Assembly: GCA_035463295.1 (NCBI GenBank)
Contig: DATHTK010000009.1
Coordinates: 1 to 42,159, forward strand
Source: DATHTK01 sp035463295
GTDB taxonomy: Bacteria; Actinomycetota; Rubrobacteria; Rubrobacterales; Rubrobacteraceae
Reading direction: 5' to 3'
DNA length: 42,159 bases
This document shows, in pieces, positions 1 to 6,728 of the stretch. A model generated the notes under the pieces. That model saw nothing but the letters and a program-made list of their open reading frames with translations, had not been told where the DNA came from and searched no databases. The position numbers were made by a program, and so were the translations under genes. Each line of letters begins with the position of its first letter. Within the stretch, counting starts at the first letter, position 1.

Positions 1-648
1 GTAAACGGGGTCGGCGCCTCGGGGGTGGCGTGCGCCAAGATCATGCTCTCGGCGGGTGCGAGGAACGTTGTCGGCTGCGATTCGAAGGGGATCGTGCACG
101 AGGGGCGCGAGGGGCTCAACGCCTCGAAGCAGTGGTTCGCCGAGAACACCAACCCCGAAGGGAGGACCGGCGATCTCTCCGAGGCGGTGCGGAGGGCGGA
201 CCTCTTTCTCGGGCTCTCGGTACCGGACGTGTTGACGGTCGAGCACTTGAAGAGCATGAATGAGGATCCCATAATCTTTGCGATGGCGAACCCCGACCCC
301 GAGATAAGGCCCGAGGAAGCCCTCGGGCACGCGCGGATCATCGCCACGGGCCGCAGCGACTACCCGAACCAGATCAACAACGTCCTCTGTTTCCCCGGGA
401 TCTTCCGCGGCGCCTTGGACGTGCGCGCCCTCGAGATCAACGAGGAGATGAAGCTCGCCGCCGCCAACGCGATAGCGAACGTGATCCCGGAGGACGACCT
501 CGCGGAGGACTACATCGTCCCGAGCGTCTTCGACGAGCGCGTCGCCCCGGCGGTCGCCGAGGCAGTCGCCGAGACGGCAAAGGAGAGCGGTGTGGCCCGT
601 CGCATTCAGGAGCGCGCGGAGACGGGTCTCTCGGCGACAGCGTTCTAG
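1..648 (+). CDS. NAD(P)-dependent malic enzyme, C-terminal part (5' end outside window)
   Basis: Oxidative decarboxylation of malate to pyruvate, a cytosolic link between the TCA cycle and C3 metabolism. The reading frame is open from base 1, so the gene begins upstream and only about 215 residues are visible. The first visible residues form the dinucleotide-binding turn GVGASG. They are followed by the family segments PIIFAMANPDPEI and ATGRSDYPNQINN, the latter a hallmark of bacterial malic enzymes. The catalytic N-terminal half is outside the window. The family assignment is secure; cofactor preference (NAD or NADP) cannot be judged. Confidence 0.93.
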   Translation, partial: VNGVGASGVACAKIMLSAGARNVVGCDSKGIVHEGREGLNASKQWFAENTNPEGRTGDLSEAVRRADLFLGLSVPDVLTVEHLKSMNEDPIIFAMANPDPEIRPEEALGHARIIATGRSDYPNQINNVLCFPGIFRGALDVRALEINEEMKLAAANAIANVIPEDDLAEDYIVPSVFDERVAPAVAEAVAETAKESGVARRIQERAETGLSATAF

Positions 649-675
649 CGCCCGGTCCGACCGTTCGCCGCGGGA

Positions 676-681
676 TAGAAT
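676..681 (+). promoter_or_regulatory. -10 box TAGAAT, 7 nt before the ferredoxin start
   Basis: TAGAAT ends exactly 7 nt before the GTG at 689, the geometry expected for a leaderless actinobacterial transcript. No Shine-Dalgarno sequence is seen. This box decides the start codon choice for the ferredoxin gene. Confidence 0.6.
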
Positions 682-688
682 TGGTGTC

Positions 689-1006
689 GTGGCAGGTGTC
701 AGACAGGTGTTCGTTTGCGCGACCCCCGGCGAGGACCGCTGCGGCGCCAAGGGCGGGGGCGAACTGCTCGACGTGTTCAGGGCGGAGGTCGAACGCCTCG
801 GGCTCTCGCCGAACGTCGTGATCCGCAACGCCTGCACCCGCCGCCACCACGAGGGACCGGTCGTCTTTATCTACCCCGAGGACGTCTGGTATACGCGCGT
901 AACGCCGGAGCAAGTGCCCGAGATCGTCAGCCAACACCTGGCGCCGGCCCGGTTGGATGAGATGCTGAGGAGCGAGGGCGTGAACAGTCCCGAGCCTACG
1001 GACTAG
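689..1006 (+). CDS. Thioredoxin-fold [2Fe-2S] ferredoxin-like protein with His in place of the fourth Cys
   Basis: A 105-residue protein of the thioredoxin-like [2Fe-2S] ferredoxin family, expected to carry electrons in the cytosol. The GTG start at 689 is chosen because the protein then begins at the first beta strand (VRQVFVCAT) and because a TAGAAT box lies 7 nt upstream; an ATG at 590 would sit inside the malic enzyme gene. Cluster ligands by position are C10, C18 and C49. The family normally has a fourth Cys four residues after the third, in the loop before GPVVFIYPE. Here that residue is H53 (CTRRH). The family tail PEDVWYTRVTPEQVPEIV is intact. Its stop shares the tetranucleotide CTAG (1003-1006) with the stop of the convergent NADH dehydrogenase gene. 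Confidence 0.82.
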   Translation: MAGVRQVFVCATPGEDRCGAKGGGELLDVFRAEVERLGLSPNVVIRNACTRRHHEGPVVFIYPEDVWYTRVTPEQVPEIVSQHLAPARLDEMLRSEGVNSPEPTD

Positions 1007-2253
1007 CCGAAACCCAGTCGTCCGATGCGTTCCATCGCCCAGTCGGCTCCGGTGAGTATGCGGTCGCGGCGGCTCTTGAGGTAGTAGAGGAGAACGCCCC
1101 TGTAGAGGGCCTGGGCCGCCGCCCCCTTCAGCCTCAACCCGAGCGCCTCGGCTGCGGCGCTCTCGGGTCCGAGGCTGACCACGTAGCCACGGTCGAAGAA
1201 GTCGAAGGCCGGGCGGGCGGTGTCCTGGTTGCGGTGCGTAGGGCGAAGCCGTCGGGCGAGGTCGCGCGCGGCGTAGGGGCCTTGCTGGACCGCGACGGAG
1301 GCGGTGGGGAGGAGGGGCTCCCGGAATTCTGCGCCATAAAGTGCCGCGTCGCCGAGGACGTAGACCTCCGGGTGGCCGGGGAGGGTGAGGTGGTCGTCGA
1401 CTTCCACCCTCCCTGCGGCGTCGTGCTCTCCGGGGAGGCCGCGGACGAGACCCGAGACCTCGATGCCCGTCGCCCAGACTCGCACGCGGGCCGGGAGCCG
1501 GACGCCCCCCGCGCGGACGCTGCGCTCGTCCGCGCTCTCGACCGGCGTGTTCAGGCGGACCTCGACGCCGAGACTGGCGAGCTTCTCCATCGCGACCTCG
1601 TGGAAGAAAGGGTCCAGCCACCCGATAAGGCGGTCTTTCGCCTCGAGCAGGACGACTCGGGGTTCGACGGAGGGATTTCGTGGGGTGCGCCGTTCGAGGT
1701 AACGGAAGAGAACGGAGATCTCCGCTGCGAGCTCGACCCCGGTAGCGCCCCCGCCGGCCACGACCACCGTGAGGTCGCCCTCGCTCACCTCCCGCTCTGA
1801 TCTCCGGTTCACCGCCGCCCGCCAGGCTCCGGCGAGGGCTTTGCGGAGTCGGAGGGCATCCTCCAGCGACCAGAAAACCTCGAAGTGCGGAGCCATCTCC
1901 GCTGGGGGCCGGGCGGCGCCGCTCCCCAGGGCGAGGACGAGGTACTCGTAGTCGACGGCGCCCTCCGACGTCTCGAGTCTCCGCGCAGCTAGGTCGACCC
2001 CCGTGACCCCGGCTTGCAGGAAGTCGCAGCGCCTGCGGCAGAGGGGTGGGATCCGGGATCGAACGCTCTCCGGATGGAGACGGCCGACCGCGACCTCGTG
2101 GATCAGGGGTACGTACGTGTAAGTGGCTTCGCGGTCTATGAGGAGGGTTTCGCCGGGCCGTCGCAGGGAGCGTGGGAGGACTCGTACGAAGGAGGCGCCC
2201 GCGAAACCCGCGCCGACGATCACCACGCGGTATCCGCGGCGCGAGGCTGTCAC
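1003..2253 (-). CDS. ndh: Type II NADH dehydrogenase-like FAD oxidoreductase
   Basis: A single-subunit, non-proton-pumping NADH:quinone oxidoreductase or close relative, peripheral on the cytoplasmic membrane. The 416-residue protein (GTG start) has the usual two-dinucleotide layout: an FAD-binding GAGFAG turn at residues 14-19 and an NAD-binding AGGGATGVE turn near 166-174, then VYVLGDAA, the second FAD contact. Length and the C-terminal helical region match the NDH-2 family. The quinone-site motif cannot be verified by eye, so a related pyridine nucleotide-disulfide oxidoreductase remains possible. A TATACT box on the minus strand at 2367-2372 is a candidate -10. The upstream 250 bp carry no other gene. 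Confidence 0.82.
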   Translation of the reverse strand: MTASRRGYRVVIVGAGFAGASFVRVLPRSLRRPGETLLIDREATYTYVPLIHEVAVGRLHPESVRSRIPPLCRRRCDFLQAGVTGVDLAARRLETSEGAVDYEYLVLALGSGAARPPAEMAPHFEVFWSLEDALRLRKALAGAWRAAVNRRSEREVSEGDLTVVVAGGGATGVELAAEISVLFRYLERRTPRNPSVEPRVVLLEAKDRLIGWLDPFFHEVAMEKLASLGVEVRLNTPVESADERSVRAGGVRLPARVRVWATGIEVSGLVRGLPGEHDAAGRVEVDDHLTLPGHPEVYVLGDAALYGAEFREPLLPTASVAVQQGPYAARDLARRLRPTHRNQDTARPAFDFFDRGYVVSLGPESAAAEALGLRLKGAAAQALYRGVLLYYLKSRRDRILTGADWAMERIGRLGFG

Positions 2254-2366
2254 CGCTTAGAGCGTCCTCTCGCGTTCTTCGCCGCGTCCGCGGCGCTGGG
2301 CGACTCCAGGTTCTTCGCGCACGCTGGTCGCGGCCTCCGGTTCGCTGGGTGGACGGTATCTCGTAG

Positions 2367-2372
2367 AGTATA
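2367..2372 (-). promoter_or_regulatory. Candidate -10 box (TATACT) for ndh
   Basis: Reads TATACT on the minus strand about 115 nt upstream of the ndh GTG. No convincing -35 at the normal spacing was found, so it rests on the hexamer only. Confidence 0.35.
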
Positions 2373-2511
2373 GCCTGCGTGGTGCTTTACAAAACGCGCG
2401 GGGATACGTAGACTGCACGGACCGCCGCCGGACGGGGTGCCGCGGCGCTACATAACGGACAACAGAATAAGTATGGGGACCATCCTGCCTTCGGGTTAGA
2501 AAGGGGCCGTA

Positions 2512-2847
2512 GTGGCGAAGGAGGTAGCGGGGATCGGGGACATCGCCCCCGGGCTCATCGTGAGGCACACCAACCGACGCCTCGGGAAGCTGAAGCCCTG
2601 CGAGGCATGCGATCGCCTCATCTCGGGGAGCATCTCGTTCTCCGAGTTCGTGGACCAGGTCGGGGACGGCTACCGCGAGCTTCTGGACTTCATGATGGAG
2701 CACGACTTGCATCCGGGCAGGCCGGAGGAGGTCCTATTCTGCATAGACTGCCACGCGGCGCTCTACGAGCGCACGGTGCTGCGCTCCCAGCTCGAGTACC
2801 TCTACAGTCGGCACCGGGTCGGGCTGCCCCTCCTCGCCGACGGCTAG
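2512..2847 (+). CDS. Unknown small protein with two CxxC pairs (putative zinc-binding)
   Basis: A 111-residue soluble protein of no family I recognise. It carries two CxxC pairs, C30-E-A-C33 and C77-I-D-C80, separated by about 45 residues, the spacing of a four-cysteine zinc or iron site. Between them is a mostly helical stretch (FSEFVDQVGDGYRELLDFM). The GTG start at 2512 follows a purine-rich GAAAGGGG about 5 nt upstream and a TAGAAA box at 2496. The tail is hydrophobic and short. The next gene, encoding a small membrane protein, starts 33 nt downstream on the same strand and is probably cotranscribed. Function is unknown; a zinc-ribbon-like adaptor is one possibility. Confidence 0.65.
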   Translation: MAKEVAGIGDIAPGLIVRHTNRRLGKLKPCEACDRLISGSISFSEFVDQVGDGYRELLDFMMEHDLHPGRPEEVLFCIDCHAALYERTVLRSQLEYLYSRHRVGLPLLADG

Positions 2848-2880
2848 ATAGAGCGTTCGGAACCCGGGGCAGCGTAGGCG

Positions 2881-3102
2881 GTGAGCGACGAGACGCAGAA
2901 ACGCCTGATCGCGATCCTGGCGACCGCGATCGCGTACGTGCTGGCGAGTCGCCTGGCGGAGAGATTTGTCGACGAGCCCGAGGTACGGGGTGTCAGGGAC
3001 GATTTCAACGAGGCGCTCGTACACGCGGCGTTCTCCCTCGCCTCGACCGTGCTAGCGTCGCTTGTGATCCGGCGGATGTTGGGAAGTCGCTGGGAGCCTT
3101 GA
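2881..3102 (+). CDS. Small membrane-associated protein, unknown
   Basis: A 73-residue protein with a GTG start. It has two hydrophobic stretches, RLIAILATAIAYVLASRLA near the N-terminus and LVHAAFSLASTVLASLVIRRML near the C-terminus, joined by a charged linker (ERFVDEPEVRGVRDDFNEA). The pattern suggests two short membrane helices with both ends on the same side. No family is recognised. It lies 33 nt after the CxxC protein gene and likely belongs to the same transcript. Codon use resembles that of its neighbours, which supports a real gene despite its size. Confidence 0.5.
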   Translation: MSDETQKRLIAILATAIAYVLASRLAERFVDEPEVRGVRDDFNEALVHAAFSLASTVLASLVIRRMLGSRWEP

Positions 3103-3186
3103 GGCTCGCCGGCGGGGTACCGAGGGCGAGGGCTCTGCGCCATCTTTGCGGAGCGCATCGCGCGTGTCCGAAGAGGTTGCTTGGGT

Positions 3187-3192
3187 TATCAT
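3187..3192 (+). promoter_or_regulatory. -10 box TATCAT, 7 nt before the hydrolase start
   Basis: TATCAT ends exactly 7 nt before the ATG at 3200, predicting a leaderless transcript. It supports ATG 3200 over the longer open frame that begins at 3146. Confidence 0.5.
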
Positions 3193-3199
3193 TGCGGCC

Positions 3200-4576
3200 A
3201 TGAGCACCGCTTTAATAGTTCTGCTGCTCTTCGTCGGCATCGTCGTCGCGGCGTCTGTAGCGCTCGGGCGAACGGCTTACGAGGTCGAGAGCGCCCGCGA
3301 CACCGAGTACCTGGAGCTCGAGGGGACGTGGGTGCGCTACAACGTCATCGGCGGGGGTCCGCCGGTGCTTCTCGTCCACGGCTGGCTCTCCTCGTCGCGC
3401 ATCTGGGAGCAGCTCGCCGCCCGTCTAGCGCAGCGGTTCACCGTTTATACGCTCGATCTGACGGGCTTCGGGGAGTCGGACAAACCGCTCTCGGGGTACG
3501 GGGTGCGCAACGGCAGCAGGCTTCTCTACGCCTTCTGCGCGCACTTCGGGCTGACCCGCGCCAGCGTCGTCGCCCACGACCTCGCCGGGGACATGGCGGT
3601 GAAGCTCGCTGCCGACCACCCGGACGTCGTCGGACGGCTCGTACTCGTCGCCACCCCGGCCGACGATGACCAGATCGACCTGCCGACCCCGCTCTGGCTC
3701 GCAACGCTGCCCGTTCTCGGCCCCATCTTCTACACGTTAGGGCGCTTCGCACGGCCGGTGCGCAGGCTCTGGGTGCGGCCCTTCGTGGCGGACCCGGACG
3801 ACCTCACCGAGGAGGTCATTGAGGACGCCGGGAGGTCGACTCCGGCGGCCGCGGCGAACACGCTCACGATCTCGCGGCGCGAGATCTCGCGCGGCCGGCT
3901 CGCGCGACAGGCGCGGATTATCAAGATACCCGTGCTCGTGATCGCTGGCGAGGAGGACCAGATAGTGGATCCTCAGGCCGTCGGGGCGTGGGCCCGGAGC
4001 GTTGACAAGGCGGAGGTCTGCCTGCTCGATTCGTGCGGGCACCTGCCGATGATCGAGAGCACGGCGGAGTTCAACGCTCAGATCCTCGCCTTCCTGACCG
4101 GCGACGCGCGCTACCTGGAGTACGTGGAGCCCGCTGCCGTCAGCGAGGATGAGTCGGCGGCGTATGACGAGGGGGTTCCCGTAGACGAGCCGGCGCCGCC
4201 CCCCGAGCTCTTCAAGTCTGCGGACGACACCGCGGACCTGACGCCACCGCAAGAAGAACCTGACGCCGGAACCGGACGCGTCGAAGAGCTTCCCAACGTC
4301 GTGCGGAGAAGGGAGGGCGTCTTCCCGCCGAGAGACTCGGGAGCCGACGACGAGTCCTCCGATGGATCTCCCGACGACGGCACCGAGGTTCGCCGGCGAA
4401 CGCCACGAACCGGCCGCAAGTCGCCCGCCGAGGACATCATACCGGAGCTGCCGGAGGAGCTCTTCGACTGGCCCGAACCCCGCGACGAGTTCCGCTACGG
4501 CGACCGGGCTCGCCGCAGACCTCCCGAAGACGGGGAGAACGGCAGCGAGGCGCCGGAAGAACCGCCGCGGCCCTAG
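3200..4576 (+). CDS. Membrane-anchored alpha/beta hydrolase, Asp-nucleophile type, with acidic tail
   Basis: A 458-residue protein. An N-terminal membrane anchor (STALIVLLLFVGIVVAASVAL) is followed by an alpha/beta hydrolase fold of about 250 residues. The fold shows LLVHGW (oxyanion region, about residue 61), the nucleophile elbow AHDLAGD with D127 in place of serine, acid-loop GEEDQIVD (D253) and catalytic-histidine segment CGHLP (H281). An Asp nucleophile is the rule in haloalkane dehalogenases and epoxide hydrolases, so the reaction is probably hydrolysis through an ester intermediate. The last 150 residues are rich in Asp, Glu, Pro and Arg with no predicted fold, an unusual addition for this family. 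The start at 3200 is set by the TATCAT box and by the anchor beginning there. The natural substrate is unknown. Confidence 0.85.
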   Translation: MSTALIVLLLFVGIVVAASVALGRTAYEVESARDTEYLELEGTWVRYNVIGGGPPVLLVHGWLSSSRIWEQLAARLAQRFTVYTLDLTGFGESDKPLSGYGVRNGSRLLYAFCAHFGLTRASVVAHDLAGDMAVKLAADHPDVVGRLVLVATPADDDQIDLPTPLWLATLPVLGPIFYTLGRFARPVRRLWVRPFVADPDDLTEEVIEDAGRSTPAAAANTLTISRREISRGRLARQARIIKIPVLVIAGEEDQIVDPQAVGAWARSVDKAEVCLLDSCGHLPMIESTAEFNAQILAFLTGDARYLEYVEPAAVSEDESAAYDEGVPVDEPAPPPELFKSADDTADLTPPQEEPDAGTGRVEELPNVVRRREGVFPPRDSGADDESSDGSPDDGTEVRRRTPRTGRKSPAEDIIPELPEELFDWPEPRDEFRYGDRARRRPPEDGENGSEAPEEPPRP

Positions 4577-4628
4577 AGAGCCGGGCCGGTACTCCTCGTG
4601 AGAGCCTTCTTCAGGTCGCCGGTACCGG

Positions 4629-5006
4629 ATGCTCGTGGGTAGAACCGTCTTGGTAGCTCTGCTCGTTCTGCTGGCTTTGGGCGCGCTCTTCTTCGCCTTG
4701 CGTCCCGACTCCGACCGTTCCAGTGCGGGCGGCGGGGAAGCCCGTACGGAGACCTTCGACGTCTCGATCGAGGGCGGTGCGATGAACCCCGAAGAGGTCT
4801 CCGTGTCGGAGGGGGATCGGGTGACGCTGCGCCTGACCTCGGACGAACCGGTCGAGGTGCACGTGCACGGCTACGACCTCGAAAAGGAGGTGAGCCCCGG
4901 GGAGCCGACGCCCCTTTCTTTCGAGGCGGATCTTACGGGCCGCTTCGAGGTCGAGGACCACGATAAGGAGAGCGCGCTGGGCGTCTTGCTCGTCCGGCCC
5001 CGCTGA
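4629..5006 (+). CDS. Membrane-anchored cupredoxin-like protein
   Basis: A 125-residue protein with an N-terminal hydrophobic anchor (TVLVALLVLLALGALFFAL) and an extracytoplasmic beta domain. It shows cupredoxin-like features: a PEEVSVSEGDRVTLRLTSDEPVEVHVHGYD strand pattern (residues about 54-84) with a histidine pair in VHVHG. It lacks the clear C-x-x-x-H-x-x-x-x-M loop of a classical blue copper site, so copper binding is uncertain. It lies 52 nt after the hydrolase gene and 11 nt before a truncated membrane protein gene. In other actinobacteria I recall related proteins beside a longer AHGFGE-type membrane protein; that recollection is unverified. Confidence 0.62.
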   Translation: MLVGRTVLVALLVLLALGALFFALRPDSDRSSAGGGEARTETFDVSIEGGAMNPEEVSVSEGDRVTLRLTSDEPVEVHVHGYDLEKEVSPGEPTPLSFEADLTGRFEVEDHDKESALGVLLVRPR

Positions 5007-5017
5007 GGAGCGCGCCG

Positions 5018-5245
5018 GTGCGTCGCACTGCCCCGGCGGGCATCCTGATGCCCTTCTGCGCGCTCGCCTCGGCTGGCCCGGCGTTCGCCCACGGGTTCGG
5101 TGAGACCTTTAACCTGCCGCTCCCTCTCTGGGGGGCGGGAGGGACGGTGCTGATCTCGCTCGTGCCCATCGCCGTCACCTACCAGGTCGCGCACTACTAT
5201 GCGTATCTCCTGATCCAGGGTCAGTCCACCGTCTCCCTGTTGTAG
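5018..5245 (+). CDS. Short membrane protein, probably an internally deleted relic
   Basis: A 75-residue product with a GTG start and a good GAGGAG ribosome site 9 nt upstream. It has a signal peptide ending ...GPAFA, then HGFGETFNLPLPLW, a hydrophobic stretch, and VAHYYAYLLIQGQ. The first part resembles the N-terminus of a much longer multi-helix membrane protein that I recall from Actinobacteria. The last part resembles that protein's C-terminal region, which normally continues for tens of residues. The two ends appear joined in frame, with several hundred residues missing between them. Either this is a decayed remnant or a miniature protein has been kept. It follows the cupredoxin-like gene by 11 nt. 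Confidence 0.5.
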   Translation: MRRTAPAGILMPFCALASAGPAFAHGFGETFNLPLPLWGAGGTVLISLVPIAVTYQVAHYYAYLLIQGQSTVSLL

Positions 5246-5269
5246 ATCCGCTCCCCGGGACGCGCCAGG

Positions 5270-5893
5270 CTAGAGCTCTTTTCGCAGGTAGATCCACTCG
5301 CGGATGTTGAGGAAGTGCCCCGTCAGCAGCGAGCGCTGCCTCGATACCTCTCTGTACCCTTCGGCATCGTAGAGTCGGAGGGCCGGCAGGTTGTTGCCGC
5401 TCACGTGGAGCCCCACGGTCTCCTTGCCGACATCGCGAGCGAGGTCTTCGGCCGCTTCGAGCAGTCGCCGCGCCAGCCCCTGATGCCGGAAGTCCGGGGA
5501 GACGACGAGGCGCTCGATGTATGCCTCGGAGGAAGAGGAGGAGTAGCGAGGGTAGGAGAGCAGCGTCGAGGCCCAGAGGGCCCTCGTCAGGCCCAGGTTG
5601 CGGTCGAGCGTCCGCCAGAGGCCGCGGGCGAGCACGTCTTCCCGCGAGTCCGCGGTGCGCACGCCCACGCTGGCGGCGATGTCCGCAGTGGCGTAGCCCT
5701 CGACGACGAGCGAGGTCACCCCGCCGGAGACGTGTTCGAGCCCGATCCACTTCTCCATCACCTTTACGGAGCGGTCCATGCGCCGGCCGAAGATGGGGCG
5801 GAACTTGTCCAGAAAGCCCTCGACCACGAGCGCGGCTATCGCCGGGTCGTCGACCGGCGTGGCGAGGCGTACGGTGAATTGCTCGGCCACCAT
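5270..5893 (-). CDS. GNAT family N-acetyltransferase
   Basis: A 207-residue cytosolic acyltransferase. The acetyl-CoA-binding motif A is visible as VVSPDFRHQGLARRLLEAA (R-x-x-G-x-A type), preceded by the EAYIERL strand and followed by the motif B strand VGLHVSGNNLPALRLYDAEGY. This order and length are typical of GNAT enzymes. The start ATG at 5893 is chosen because homology begins there; a TAGGAT box lies 11 nt upstream on the minus strand. The substrate is not predictable. The gene runs in the same direction as the ABC exporter upstream but lies 37 nt after it, so cotranscription is possible. Confidence 0.85.
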   Translation of the reverse strand: MVAEQFTVRLATPVDDPAIAALVVEGFLDKFRPIFGRRMDRSVKVMEKWIGLEHVSGGVTSLVVEGYATADIAASVGVRTADSREDVLARGLWRTLDRNLGLTRALWASTLLSYPRYSSSSSEAYIERLVVSPDFRHQGLARRLLEAAEDLARDVGKETVGLHVSGNNLPALRLYDAEGYREVSRQRSLLTGHFLNIREWIYLRKEL

Positions 5894-5930
5894 CTGGAGG
5901 CCCCATCCTACCAGAATCCTGCTGCCCGGC

Positions 5931-6728
5931 TCAGCCGATAAGCCTGCGGCGCATGATCTGAACGGGGACCAGGGCCAGCGCTGCGGTGAAGATAAGGATC
6001 CAGGCAATGTCGAGGAGCACGGCCGGAGAGGGGCCCGTGGCGAGTGCCCGGCAGACGTTCACGGCGTGGTAGAGCGGCGTGAACCAGGCGATCTGGGGAG
6101 CCGGAGAGGGGAAGTCCTCGACGGGGAAGAAGATGCCGGAGAAGAGAAAGAGCGGGGTCACGACGAGCGTGAAGTAGTACGCGTAGAGGTCTATGCGCTC
6201 TATGAGACTCGTAAAGAGCGTCCCCATGACGCTGAACATCACCCCGATGACGAGCAGCATCGGCGGTATCAGGAGCGCCCACCACGACCTGATGAGCGGC
6301 TCTCCGAAGGCGACCCCGAGCGCGGTGAGGACGCCGAGAAAGGCCGTGCCGTAGAGCGCCGAGCGCGTGCCCGCCCACAGGTACTCGCCCGCGACCACGT
6401 CCTCGGCATTGACCGGGGTCGTGATGATCGCGTCGTAGATCCTGTCTATCTTGAGCTTGACGAAGGTGTTGAAGGTGCTCTCGAAGGACGCAGCGAACAT
6501 TGCGTTGCTCGCCAGCAGTCCGGGCGCTATGTACTGGACATAGCTCTGGCCGTTGATCCCGCCCTGCTGGATAAACGCCCCGAGCCCGAGCCCCAGCGCC
6601 GCCAGATACAACAGCGGCTCGATGAAGTTCGGAAACATGATGCTCTTCCAGTACTTCCGGAAGATGGTGACGTTTCGCTGCCAGACCCGGAAGGCCCCGC
6701 GCGGAGAGGGAATCCTTATGGCGCCCAC
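5931..6728 (-). CDS. ABC-2 type transporter permease (DrrB/NodJ type)
   Basis: The 265-residue membrane half of an ABC-2 exporter. It has a cytoplasmic N-terminus (WQRNVTIFRKYWKSIMFPNF, typical of NodJ/DrrB) and about six hydrophobic helices. The conserved region SFESTFNTFVKLKIDRIYDAIITTPV comes after helix two, and LFLFSGIFFPVEDFP lies near the fifth helix. Such permeases export drugs, glycolipids or polysaccharide. The GTG start overlaps the stop of the ATPase gene by one base (TAGTG), so the two are translationally coupled. The transported substrate is unknown. Confidence 0.92.
   Translation of the reverse strand: MGAIRIPSPRGAFRVWQRNVTIFRKYWKSIMFPNFIEPLLYLAALGLGLGAFIQQGGINGQSYVQYIAPGLLASNAMFAASFESTFNTFVKLKIDRIYDAIITTPVNAEDVVAGEYLWAGTRSALYGTAFLGVLTALGVAFGEPLIRSWWALLIPPMLLVIGVMFSVMGTLFTSLIERIDLYAYYFTLVVTPLFLFSGIFFPVEDFPSPAPQIAWFTPLYHAVNVCRALATGPSPAVLLDIAWILIFTAALALVPVQIMRRRLIG

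Noticed and set aside
437..1621. 394-residue minus-strand open frame
   Set aside because: Very Arg/Pro-rich, antisense to malic enzyme, ferredoxin and ndh in another frame; a high-GC shadow.
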